In this document: positions 23,535-34,855 of the stretch, in pieces
Position numbering within the stretch: position 1 is the first letter of the stretch
Layout of the letters: the number at the start of each line of letters is the position of its first letter
Origin: Magnolia sinica
Lineage: Eukaryota > Streptophyta > Magnoliopsida > Magnoliales > Magnoliaceae
Direction: 5' to 3'
Assembly (NCBI RefSeq): GCF_029962835.1
Contig: NC_080591.1
Location: forward strand, 44,275,501 to 44,339,500
DNA length: 64,000 nt
Program-made: the position numbers and the translations under genes
Notes under the pieces: model-generated
What the model saw: the letters and a program-made list of their open reading frames with translations, nothing else
Told to the model about the DNA's origin: nothing
Database searches by the model: none

Positions 23535-24640
23535 GGATCAATCTGATGTAAAGCCTTATTAACGCGGCTCATATATTTATGCGTATAAGCAAATTGTGGA
23601 TCCTGGGTTACATGAATCTGAGCCACCTATTCCTCAAGAGAATTCAACCTCTCAGTAAATTCAGAAGGTTGATAATCAGGGTCAGCCTCAGAATCTGATT
23701 TAATCTCATCAAAGATATCATCCATGTTAATGTCATTTGGAGGTAAATTACCATCTTCTTCTTCATTTGCGGCATCATTTCCACCAGCACCTACATTAAC
23801 TTGGCCTGCGGCTAACCTCAAATTCATCATTTTTATATTTGAGTTGTTGAAGAATAGGCGTTGAATAGGAACCTCTCCAACAGGCATAGCCACTAACATA
23901 TGGGTAGCCAACACAGTCATAAGATATGCAAAAGGGATATCACTGTGTCCAGGATGGAGACGAAATTCTATGATGGAATGACAGATTAAAGAAGGAAGAC
24001 ATACAGATGTACCAAAGATGATGGAATGAAGAATTCGAACCATGAAAGAGGTGAGTTCAGTTTTGTTACCAGAACGTGGATAAAGATTTGAAATAAATAT
24101 CCTGTGAAGGACCCTGTATCTGGGTAACAAATACTTTGAAATAAGCGCATTCCCATTTTGACTCCATTGCGCATCTATATTGCACAATACTCTAGTAAGC
24201 ATACATTTTTCTGATTCAGATAGTTTAGCTACTAGAGTGCTAATTGGAAACCTTCATCATTGACAGGTATGTCTATTAGGCCAGAAATCATATGTCAGTT
24301 TACTTCAAATGGACCTTCTCTAGTTGCTATAATAAAAGTTAAATTTTCAGTTGAAAAATCAGAAATACATGCATACATAGCTTGCGCAATAGACCGGTAT
24401 GCCGGCCCACCCTAATGTAGAATGTTAGCCCATCCTACAGATTGAAGAAGAGGAAGGATTTCAAATGAAGCAAGATGTTCAACATGAACAGGTCCTTCAA
24501 CTATAACATTGCGCAACTTTAAATCCCACATATATGAGGGATCATTTTCGGGTGACCAAAGGTGGCGCCTTGTGATAGGTGTCAATCTAGATGTTGAAGG
24601 ACTATGAGAACTTTTCTTTTTTGCTTCTACCTTCCATTTA
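23535..24640 (-). pseudogene. Third ORF of the minus copia (downstream of pol), broken
   Basis: Begins at about 24640 (MEGR…) and is collinear with the plus-copy ORF at 16759-17896. Shared blocks: basic start; VGWANILH…AGIPVYC-like then AQAMYACI; LLPRYRVLHRIF; hydrophobic FMVRILHSIIFGTSVCLPSL plus PFAYLMTVLA; acidic segment (EEEDGNLPPND, DDIFDEIKSDSEADPDYQ); and the coiled-coil onset FTERLNSLEE. The longest open part is 23627-24202. Stops and a frameshift occur at about 24200-24280. Preservation of this architecture in two separately inserted elements argues that the ORF was once functional. It matches the location of the SIRE-type envelope-like ORF, but I cannot assign a function. Confidence 0.65.
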
Positions 24641-24928
24641 CAACTAGGAAATCAAGGAATCAAAAGGTTGCAAAAGAAGTAGAGTGGGTTTTCTCAAAAT
24701 CAGATTTTGAAGAAAATTTAAAAATCTCAATGAAACAAGAAATAAATCACTCTATAGATGAAAAATAAGTGATATGAACTTGAATATATAAGGAAAATAG
24801 AATAAAGTACTAACCTTGAAGAATAATGGAGATGGGTTCGACCGGTCAAGCTAGGACCTGTTGGAGAAGAAACCCAAATGAAGAAAAAAGGGTTTTTCCC
24901 CCAAATAAACATCAAACCCGCACTACAC

Positions 24929-24991
24929 GACTGGTCGAGTATATGCTCGACCGGTTGTGCCACGACTGGTCGAGTATGTACTCGACTGGTC
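24929..24991 (-). promoter_or_regulatory. GACYRGTC palindrome cluster in the pol-ORF3 spacer
   Basis: Octamers at 24929, 24949, 24964 and 24984 (20-15-20 bp), the same spacing as at 16405-16467 in the plus element. No clear TATA box follows in this copy. Confidence 0.6.
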
Positions 24992-25124
24992 GTGCACAGC
25001 CAAAAATGTGCATTTTTCATTAAATTTTGAAATTTAAACATTTAAACTAACAAGTATATACATTATAATACAGAAATGCATGAATAATCACTTCAAATTA
25101 TACATACCAAGATCAAATTTCAAT

Positions 25125-26440
25125 TTAAAAAACCTACTTTTTCGAGCGGTTTCGTGAAAATGTCAGCAAGTTGAGTCTCGGTCGGAATGTATTCCAAAGT
25201 AATTGTCTTTTCTTCTATTAACTCATGAATGTAGTGATATCTAATGTCAATGTACTTGGTTCGTGAATGCTAGATTGGATTTTTAGATATATTAATTACA
25301 CTAGAATTATCACAATATAAAACCATAGAGTCCTGTGCAATTCTGTAATCGTTTAACATTCTTTTCATCCATACAAGCTGAGTGAATGCATTACCTACTG
25401 CAATATATTTTTCCTCAATGGTAGAGAGCGATACGGAACTTTATTTCTTACTCTACCAAGAAACTAAATAGTTTCCAACATAGAAACAACCATCACTGGT
25501 TGATTTCCTATCATCAACGTTACCAACCCAATCAACATCAGTGTAACCAGCTACTTGAACACTAGTATCATGTGGATACCAAAGACCCAGATTAGCTAAA
25601 CTTGCGACATATCACATAATCCGTTTCACAACAGTTAAATGTGACTCTTTAGGGTCAGATTGATATCTAGCGCAAATCCCTACGCTAAATGCAATATCAG
25701 GTCAACTCGCAGTTAAATACAACAAACTACCTATCATACTGCGATACAATTTAAGATCCACTTTCTTACTTGTAGAGTCCTTTGAGAGTTTTAGAGTCGT
25801 ACTCATAGGAGTATCAAAATTTTTTCCATTCTCAAATCCAAACGTTTTAACTAAATTCAGAGCATAGGTTTAAGAAATAAAGAAACCATCAGGTTGCTGT
25901 CTAACTTGCAACCTTAAGAAACAATTCAATTCCCCAACCATGCTCATTTCATTAGATTTCATAAGATCTGCAAACTCAACAGTCATGTTAGCATAGGTAG
26001 ATCCATAAATAATATCATCAACATAAATTTGTACTATTAAAATGGGATCATTATGTTTTTTTACAAACAAAGTCTTATCAACACTTCCCATTATAAGGTT
26101 ATGACTTAGTAAAAACTTAGTCAATTTTTCATACCATGCCCTAGGAGCTTATTTTAAACCATATTTAGGCGATAAACATAATCAGTATTCTTAGGGTCTT
26201 CGAAACCCATTGGTTATTCAACATACACTTCTTCATGCAAATTGCCAATTAAAAAAGCACTCTTTACATCCATTTGATATATTTTGAACTTTCTAAAGCA
26301 AGCAATAGATATAAATAGTCTAATTGATTCAAGACAAGCTACTGGGGCAAAGGTTTCATCATAATCGATGCCTTAATTTGTGTGTACCCTTGTACAACCA
26401 GTCTAGCCTTGTTTTGAATTATATTACCAAGTTCATTAGA
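25125..26440 (-). pseudogene. Reverse transcriptase and RNase H of the minus copia
   Basis: RT includes MTKFLLSHNLIMGSVDKTLF…IQIYVDDIIYGS (25870-26124), with the catalytic Asp pair present. It is preceded by KAxLVVQGYTQ and a broken DET/FxPVARLESIRLF segment (26290-26420). RNase H runs 25800-25125 and closes with ETQLADIFTKPLEK. Several stops interrupt the reading, and a frame break lies near 26370. Confidence 0.85.
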
Positions 26441-27450
26441 ATTATTTTTGAAAATCCACTTAGTTCCAATAATATGTTTATCTTTTGGCCTAGGAACTAA
26501 GTACCAAACATCATTTCTAACAAATTGATTAAGCTCCTCTTGCATCGTAACTATCCAGTTTTCGTTAGTAAGAGCTTCTTTTACATTAGCTAGTTCTATC
26601 TGAGATGTAAAGCACATGTAGTTACACACATCTTCTAGTTGTCTACGAGTGCGTACACCAGTGAAAGGGTTTTCAAGAATTTGATTAGTTGGATGGTCTT
26701 TAACAGTTCTTAGTTCAGAGTTATTTTGACTTGATGAAGAATCCGGTTTATCAATCAGAAGTACTTCATTATTATCTGAACTTGAGATAGGTATATTCAA
26801 GTGATCATCAATAACCACATTAATGGATTCTTAAATTACACCGGTTCTCTTATTAAGAGCCCGATATGCTCGACTATTAAGAGCATACCCTAAAAATACC
26901 CCTTCATCACTTTTGGTGTCAAACTTACCCAGATTTTCTTGGTCACGTAAAATGTAGCACTTGCTGCCAAAAACTCGAAAGTATTTGACAGTGGGCTTCT
27001 TATCAAACCACATTTCATAACCCGTTTTACCGTTTGATTTTCTAATTTAAACATGGTTAATTATATAACATGCAGTATTTATGGCTTCATCCCAAAGATT
27101 TTTAGGAAGCTTCATACTGTTTAACATTACATTTGTCATTTCTTGAAGCACTCTATTTTTTCTTTCTACTATACCATTTTATTGTGGTGTTTTGGGCACA
27201 GAGAATTCATGTGATATTCCCTGTTCATTGTAAAACTTCTCAAAACTGCTATTCTCAAATTCTGATCGATGATCGCTACGGATCTTACAGACTTGAGTCT
27301 CTTTTTTAGTTTGGATATATGTAAGTACCCTTTTAACTTCAGCGAGAGTTTCTGATTTGTCTCTTAAGAAGACTACCCAAGTATATCAGGTAAAGTCATC
27401 AACGATTACCAGAATATACTTTTTGCCACATCGACTCTCCATTCTAGTTG
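26441..27450 (-). pseudogene. Integrase core and C-terminal linker of the minus copia
   Basis: Reads DFTRYTWVVFLRDKSETL-like and KIRSDHRSEFENSSFEKFY at 27210-27400, then the E-containing GIVERKNRVLQEMTNVMLNS at about 27110-27190. YEMWFDKKPTVKYFRVFGSKCYIL…GVFLGYALNSRAYR follows at 26831-27013. 26440-26818 is the linker (VIDDHLNIPISSSDN…TRRQLEDVCNYMCFTSQIE) leading into RT. Confidence 0.85.
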
Positions 27451-27451
27451 G

Positions 27452-28060
27452 TCAAATAAGATTCATATGGTGGAGTTCGAGCGGTTTAGATGTGGCATTG
27501 GAGTCCACTTTTTTATGAGAACCCTTAGTTTGCTTACCAATCTGGAATTCGTCACATATTTTATCTATTTTTTGTATTTTAGGTAGGCCTCTTACTAACT
27601 CTCTTTTGCTTAATCTATACAAGTTACAGTAGTGTACATGTCCAAGGCATTTGTGCCATAACTCGGTCTCATCGGTATGGACCATGTAACACGATAAATT
27701 AGATGAGCTAGAGTCACTTACAATATAACAGTTTTCATAAGTTTTGCAACCAGTTAATATTACAGAACCGTTTTTATTTAAAATTTCACACCCTAGGTTA
27801 GAAAATTTTACGCTATGATTTTTATCACATATTTGAGAAATGCTTAATAAGTTATGTTTTAAACCTTCCACGTATAAAACATTCTCAAATAAAGGGAGGT
27901 TAGAAAGTTGAACCGTACCTTAGCCAATAATCCTACAGTTGCTACCATCACCAAATGTGACTGAACCATCAGTCATGTCTTTAAGATTGGTGAATAGACC
28001 TTTGTCACCAGTCATGTGCCTGGAGCATCCACTGTCTAGGTACCACTTTGAATGGCTTGA
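27452..28060 (-). pseudogene. Protease end and GAG-pre-integrase of the minus copia
   Basis: WYLDSGCSRHMTGD at about 28006-28047 is the copia aspartic-protease motif (DSG). GAG-pre-integrase follows at 27452-27871 (MEGLKHNLLSISQICD…ELWHKCLGHVHYCNLYRLSK…CDEFQIGKQ). The first zinc ligands are present but the usual CxxC is reduced to CDEF. A stop separates the two segments near 27920. Confidence 0.87.
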
Positions 28061-29849
28061 AGCTTTGAAAGTCGCGTGGGCAACCAAGCAAGTAACCTTA
28101 GGAACCCATTTCATTACAATTTTGGATTTAGGAGTATAGTTGGTCTTCTTATGTTTGTAGTTTATATAAGACCGACCCTTTGAGTTAGATTTTAAGATCT
28201 CCTTAAGTAAATCAATAATTTTCTCAGATAAAGGATTATAATTCTGATTTTTATAGTTGATATGGTTGCTTTTAGGTTTTAAGGATTGAAAAGTTTTAGC
28301 ATTTTTAAAATAATTTTGATTTGAGCTTTTCCCTTTTGAGTTTGAAGACTCTCCTTTCACAAACTTAGGAGGAGTATTCTTATGTTTGGGAGGAATATTT
28401 TTTTCGTAACCCAAACCAGATCGGTCGCCACATTTTCTGGATCTGGATAATAGTTTTTCTAACTTAGGATCACCTTGGGCATTCCTCCATGTATCCTTTA
28501 AATTCAAAAGTGAAGAGACTTCAAGTTTTAGTTTTGCATTTTTGGATTTTAGATTTTCAATAAGGGAGGTTTTGAAATTAAATCGCATTTAGTTTTTTCA
28601 AAACAATCTGAAATGTGGGATTTTTCTAAAACAAGAGTATCAAAATTTTCTTTAAGTTTCGAAAACTTTTCTTTCTAAAGTTTTAGTTTTACCACAATTT
28701 TACAACTTTCCTTGTATAGGGCATTGTAAGCATCTTGAAGATCTTCTTCATTTTCATGATCACTATTTAGATTTTCTTCACTGGTTGAATCATGATTATC
28801 TGAAAACATGAACTTAGCTAGAGTCATAAGCTCTTTAACTTCATTACTTGACTCGGTTTCAGAATCTTCTGATTCAGAAGAGGCTTCAGTGCCAGAAGAT
28901 TTATCTCAAGTAGCCAACATACCTTTCTTTTTAAGTTTGTCCTTTTTAAGATACTTGTTCACTAAATGCCCATATTCATGACAGTTGTAACATTGACTAT
29001 CTTTTAAAGATTTTCAAGTTTTAGATTTAGATCTTTTCTTATCATTTGATTTTTGAAAATCAACCCTCTTTTTTACTTTTGAAAATCTTATAAAACTTTT
29101 TAGATAAAAGGGCCATATCATCTTCAGAATTTTCTAAATCAGAATTACTATTTTCTTGAGAAATACATTTAGAAGATTTAAGGGTGATGGATTTACCTTT
29201 AGGAGCTTTAAAGTTTAACTCATAGGTTTGTAATAACCCAACTAATTCTTCTACCCTTATATTATATGTATCACGAAGTTTTTGGATCGATGTCACCTTT
29301 GAATTGAACTGTTCAGGTAGTGAGCGTAGTATCTTTGCACAAACTTTACTTTCTGAAATTTTATTACCGAGATCCCACATAAAGTTAATAATGTCATTTA
29401 ATCTAGTATAAAAGTCCATGAAAGTTTCACTTTCCTCCATAACTATTTCCTCAAATTGGGTTGTGAGGATTTGGACTTTAGATTTCTTGACAATTGATGT
29501 TCCCTTGTATGTCATTTCTAAAATATCACAGGCTTGCTTTGCAGTATCACAGGATATAAATCTTTTGAATTCATCTGGTGATAGTGCGCAAGTGATTTCA
29601 TTTAGTGCTTTTGCATTGGCACTACTCTCACTTTTCTGAAGTGTGGTCCAAGAGACGTAAGGTGTAACTCTCATAGTTTTAGATCCATTGATGCTAGTTA
29701 CTTCAGTGGTTGGAGGGGTCCAATCAGTCGTTGTGGCTTGCCACATCCATGAATTTTAAGAAAATTCTCATCCTGGTTTTCCGATAGAAATAATTAGAGC
29801 CATCAAATGGTAGAGGCCTAGTGACTGATAGGCTATCAAAATTTGACAT
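28061..29849 (-). pseudogene. gag of the minus copia (UBN2 type with zinc knuckle)
   Basis: Start at 29849 (MSNFDSLSVTRPLPFDGSNY), the standard opening of plant copia gag. 29060-29746 contains the UBN2-like domain (TTLQKSESSANAKALNEITCALSP…ILTTQFEEIVMEESETFMDFYTRLNDI…KILRSLPEQFNSKV). The zinc knuckle lies at about 28955-28997 (CYNCHEYGHLVNKY), where the last Cys is replaced by Tyr. The stretch 27920-28588 is Lys/Ser/Asn-rich and continues into the protease. Frameshifts occur near 29750 and between about 28590 and 29060. Confidence 0.85.
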
Positions 29850-29920
29850 CTTACAAAGCTCAGATCGATTAGCTCAGAAAATTAATCCAAAAAGAAATAA
29901 TAATTAAAACAAGCTATTAG

Positions 29921-29932
29921 GATCTAATACCA
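29921..29932 (-). other. Primer-binding site of the minus copia (decayed)
   Basis: The minus strand reads TGGTATTAGATC, two changes from the initiator tRNA-Met complement TGGTATCAGAGC, two bases from the 5' LTR. Confidence 0.7.
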
Positions 29933-29934
29933 CT

Positions 29935-31911
29935 TGAAAAGGCCGAACTATATGTCCTAGAGGGAGGGCGGGGGGTGAATAGGACTATGCCAAATTAAAA
30001 AATAACAGCAGAATCTAAATAAATTAAATACAGATAGCAATAAACAATCCCACAATGCTGAATTTAAAGACAACCTCAAATAAACGAGTATTGAAAGGTT
30101 GATACAGATGTTGTTCTAAGGACAACCTTACACCATAAAAACCAAGGGTTTATGGCAGGACAACCTTACTAGAATGGTTTGTGTATAAAAAACTCAAACT
30201 GATATAGAAGAATAAAGAAATAAATAGCAAGGAAAGAAATCTACACTATTACAACATTCTCCATACTTGCATAAAAGAAATTACAACATTCTCCACAATG
30301 CAAAAAAGGGAAATTACAATCATCCACAAAAAGAAATAAATAATTAATCCACAAGACCAGAAATTATAGTGGTTCGCTTGTGTGTACACAAACTGTTTTA
30401 AAAAATAGCCACACAACTACTCCACTCCTAATATCCTCACACAGTGGATATTAGCGTTTACTATGAAAATAGGTTTTTCCAGGTTCACCTAAAACCCTCA
30501 CAATTGTGTCTTTCAAGTGGGCTTACACAATTCAAAAACCCCACACTCTGAGTTTTCTAGATCACCTCAGACAAACCAAAACAGAGAGATTTTTCTGGCA
30601 CAATCTCAATGAAACCAAAATACAGAAATTTACAATAATGTAAAATACCTGGGTATTCTCTTTTTGATGAAGCCCGGAAGAACCAAATCGGAGTAGAAGT
30701 TCAACATAGAAGTTCAATGTCCAAACTCACTTATGAAATGGTTCTAGTTTTTAAATTAATTTTAGATTTAAAGCACCTTGGGCTAGCTTGATTTGATTTT
30801 GATTCTAAGAAATGGGAATACTTCAATTCCTCTTTCAAATAAAATTGGAATGCAAAAATTCAAAATCAAATGCAAAGAAAGCTAATAAAAGAGAATATTA
30901 AATGAGCACAATATAGCTTAAAAAGATCACTAACTTATCTCTCAGAGTGGCGTATTGACTTAGTTTGAATTGAATAAAAAACTCTGAAATTCGTGCTCTA
31001 TTTATAAGTGAAGAAATCGCATTCACAACTGGTCTCGAGGACACCACGACTGGTCGTAGGACCAACAGATTTTTAAAATTTTGAGTGCGATAAGAGAAAG
31101 TTGTTCCACGACTGGTCGTATGCCCTACACGACCGGTCGAGGGACCTCCACGGCTGGTCGTGACCTTTCCATAACTGGTCATGTGGAACCATATTTAGTT
31201 ACTGGACTTTGAGTCGAGGCTGCAGGACTAGTCAAGAATAAGTCGAGCACTATTCATATGACCAGTCGAGCAGTCTCTAGGACTAGTCAAGGCTTAACAA
31301 AAAAATCTCAAAATTTTGTTACAAACTTAAGACTAGTCGAGAAATTTCTTAGACTGGTCATGTCAGTGCTAGGACTAGTCGAACAGAGTCTAAGACTAGT
31401 CGAGAAATAGTCTATTCACTTATAAAATTATCTAATTGAATTATGTATTCAAAATGACCTACCCTATGGTTAATGTAGGGTCATTCATACCTTATACATG
31501 ATGTATGAACATTGAAACTTCTTTTTCTTCAGTTAATAGTCGTTCTTTGAAGTTCGCGAAGCTTGAGATCTTGTCATAGGATGGAGCTTGAACTTGAGTC
31601 TTTTGAAGCTTGAAATTAACTAACGTTGAAGCTTGAACTTGAGTATCAAAATCTAGGAACGTTGTCTTGACTTGTACGAAGCTTTGAAAATCTTGAACTC
31701 TTAAAGCTTGAAATCTTGAATTCATAATTGATGTTATACATGAACATGAATAAGTAATCTTGCCTTTGAAGTTTTTGAACTAAAGACCCTTGTCCTTGAG
31801 AGATGCACAGACTTCATTATGTAGATGAGCTACACAAGACACATATTCCAAGAGAGGTTTTGGCACTACAAAATTTGACAATTATACGAGCTAGAAACTA
31901 TAACACTTACA
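29935..31911 (-). repeat. 5' LTR of the minus copia
   Basis: 1977-bp direct repeat of 21092-23022, bounded by TGAAAAGGCC and CTTACA. Minus-strand TATA box (TTATAAATAGAG) at about 30998-31011, with the palindrome array immediately upstream of it in transcription direction. Confidence 0.9.
31027..31401 (-). promoter_or_regulatory. U3 array of 21-bp-phased GACYRGTC palindromes, right LTR of minus copia
   Basis: Octamer starts: 31027 and 31048 (21); 31110, 31131, 31152, 31173 (21, 21, 21); 31226; 31260 and 31281 (21); 31331, 31352, 31373, 31394 (21, 21, 21). Variants include GACTGGTC, GACCGGTC, GACTAGTC, GGCTGGTC and AACTGGTC. The array ends about 15 bp from the TATA box. Confidence 0.85.
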
Positions 31912-32447
31912 AGTTATATCCAAACCGTCTATCCACTTGGCGACCTCGTCGTAAGGCTTGAGACGAAAAATAAGATAGATCAAAAAATCAAGTGGACCAC
32001 ACTATATAAAGTAGTGGAGGATTAAACGCCTGCCATTGAAACCCTTTTGGCAGTCATGGAAATTTTGGATTCCGCCTAAACCCTATCTCTCTCTTCTCCC
32101 TCTCGTTTCAAAAGAAAAAAAAAAACCCTCCCTCTCCTTGTCGTTGTCGTTGTTGCTCTCTCGTGCTCCCTCTCTCAATCTCGCTGCCACTCTCCTTATA
32201 AATAGAAAATAAAAACCCGACCCTCCTTGCCCTCGACTCTCTCCCTGACTCCCCGCCCCCAAAGCTCACCAAACTCTCTCTCTCTTTCTCTCTGCACTTC
32301 CGCATAACCCATCTTCCCCATAGGCGTTAAACTTGGTTAACAAGCTTGACTTAAACTTTGTGCCGAGTGTAATAGATTTGAAGGACAATGACTTAAGAGT
32401 AGGGGGATTAGAGATTTCAGTGACATTTTTGCAAGGTTTCACTGAAA

Positions 32448-32770
32448 TCCACACAAAACATTCCTTGTTGAGCCATTTCATCAAATAGGTGTTTTATGTG
32501 GATGTTGCTGATATTTATAATACAATCTCCCTCTTGTATTTCATGTATGCTAACTATTTAATGAAATGGCTCAACAAGGAATGTTTTGTGTGGATGTAGC
32601 TAATATTTATAATACAATCTCCCTCTTGTATTTGATGCATGCTAACTGTTTGATGAAATGGCTCAACAAGGAATGTTTTGTGTGAATGCAGTTGATATTT
32701 ATAATACAATCTCCCTCTTATATTTCATTCATGCTAACTGTTTGATGAAATGGCTCAACAAGGAATATTT
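32448..32770 (+). repeat. 92-bp tandem repeat with an inverted arm
   Basis: The block ATATTTATAATACAATCTCC recurs at 32511, 32603 and 32695 (period 92). A segment at 32448-32486 is the reverse complement of TGATGAAATGGCTCAACAAGG…TGTGTGGA at about 32557-32593 and 32649-32685, so the array can fold as a hairpin. Confidence 0.85.
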
Positions 32771-34721
32771 GAGGGCTTGGATTTAATATTGGTTTGATGG
32801 AGCCACCATCCAGCTCTTCATATTTGCTGTCCAATTTGAGACTTAATACTTCTAATTTTAGTTGTTCATCATCTTTATCTTTGCTACAACTTCTCCACTT
32901 AACTTCCTTCTTGTGCCCACTTAAACTTGTTCCAAGGCTAAGTGAAACAAGTTCATGCTCTTCTTCGATTTCATTGAATTGATTGAAGTGCTTAGAGGTG
33001 TTTATGCATCCATTTGTTTATTGCTCAGGTGTTGCAATCTTGATTTGTGTAAATCACCTGAGGGGCCTTGAAGATTCTCACTGTTCCAGCAGGTGGGTTA
33101 CAATCTTAGATTCAACCCAGCTACTAGATGCTTTCAACAGGCTGACATGTCATAAGATGTCTGTGAAAATTCATAGTGGAGAAACATAATGATACTTTTA
33201 GAGATAAGATGCAGTCATTTATGAGAATCATCTTTCTTTTCCAGAGTTCATCAACATTGATAAATTTTCCTTTTGCAACAAACCATCCAAAAAATCTCCA
33301 CCTTTCTTGGTACCCTTGGGAATTGCCAAATGTGTGCATCTAATTCATGATTGAAAGCCTTGATGTGAAGGTCCCATTAGAACCCAACTCCCATCTCCAC
33401 CTATCTCTCTTCCTCGAGATAGAAACAATGTTGTTGTTGTCTTTTTTTTTTTTTTTTTTACTTCTTCTTGTAGTATGACAAACTCCTGAATTTCTGTTTC
33501 CATTAGGTTCATGGGAAAACAAGGATTCCATCTAAATGCACCTCCCTCTAACTTAAAACAATCTGCTCTCCTTAAAAATCTCCTGTCCAAGGTTGTACTG
33601 TATAAATTTTAGAAGAGGTAATGTATACTACTCAAAGGTGAGTCTTCTTTCATTGCCCATATGAAATTACGTAATTGCCCTTTTAAATTATGAAATTACG
33701 ATCAATAAGTTGATTTAGCCTTCACATTTTAAGGGCATTAAAGTATTTTTCTTCTTGTACAGGTGTAATTACAAATATTCCCTTTAAATACAATATTTAT
33801 GAAATTTATACGCTTTCTATTTTTCCTGCAAGTGTTTTCATTTTCTTATTAGAATTGACTCTTACTGAATCAATGCGTGAGCGGTTAATGGGGACGGATT
33901 ACAAATTCATTGGCAATATGTCGAATCTAGCTAAGTGCCATTGTCGTGAAGAGAAAACTTTGATACTTTGGAAGAATGTGATGTTTCGTACACATGCACA
34001 CAGAAATTGTGATGTGGTAAAGAGGTAACCAGAACTGAACTGTGCAAATCAGGGCTCACTTTACATGGGTCGTGAACAAAAATTTGATGGAACTGATATG
34101 TTACCTGGTCAGTTGGTTACTTCTAAATAGAAGGTTGAAATCCAAATAGTCAACTTTCCAAATTTGGCAAACAAATGTGTATCAATACAAGGATGTAGTC
34201 TCTCCTTTTAAGGTCATATTCAGCTTTGTCATGGCACTGTATTTTTATAGTTTTTTCAGTTTTATGTGTTGTATATCGGTTCTATATGATGATAGGTGTG
34301 GCCTGTTCCTTTTGGAGGAGCCCACCCAAATGATTATACAACATGCTTTTTTTTTTTTGAATAAAAAAGAGAAAAAAAGGTGAGACTCATTTGAAAATCA
34401 GGGTGGGAGAAGTTCTTCCAGTGGTCCGGTATCATCTGAAGGTTAGGCTGCAAGTTTCAGTTGTGTTCCTACAAAGTGTTAGGCAACTAGTCGTTGCCAC
34501 TTTCAGAACCCGTCTTTCAGCAAATCGGCATGCCCATAACCATGATGTGAATGTTCTTTTGTTCAGACTGCCGTTCTGTTTTGTTCCCTTGTGTAGCAGT
34601 ATAGATGGTTGCAGATAGGGGTGGGCTGCCGTGGACTGATGCGCTGTTCTGATCTGCTGATGTTCATAGGGATGGCTATGCTATGGTAATTGAATTTTAT
34701 ATATAGGTGTGTGTGTGTGTG

Positions 34722-34855
34722 CGCGCCTTTGCTGAATTCTTATCTACAATTCCTTTGTAATTCCCTCTCCTTTCTGCATGCCATGTGTGTGTGCCTTTGC
34801 TGAATTCTTATCTGCGATTCCTTTGTAATTCACTTTCCTTCCTGCATGCCATACT
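34722..34855 (+). repeat. 68-bp tandem duplication
   Basis: CCTTTGCTGAATTCTTATCT begins at 34726 and 34794. Both copies end TTTCTGCATGCCAT or CTTCCTGCATGCCAT. A GT run separates them. Confidence 0.8.

Larger units (their letters stand above)
21092..31911 (-). mobile_element. Complete Ty1/copia retrotransposon (minus copy) with a third ORF
   Basis: 10,820-bp element: 5' LTR 29935-31911, PBS 29921-29932, gag about 28060-29849, pol to about 25125, ORF3 23535-24640, PPT 23023-23034, 3' LTR 21092-23022. TSD AGTTA at 21087-21091 and 31912-31916. It is the same family as the plus copia that forms the bottom of the nest. Every ORF contains stops or frameshifts. The two LTRs are similar but carry several indels, including about 20 extra bases near the outer end of the right LTR, so the insertion is not recent. 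Confidence 0.92.

Noticed and set aside
33850-34028. A possible exon (…MRERLMGTDYKFIGN…) in the CACTA interior
   Set aside because: Too short, no recognisable family and no convincing splice context, so it is left as part of the uncharacterised cargo.
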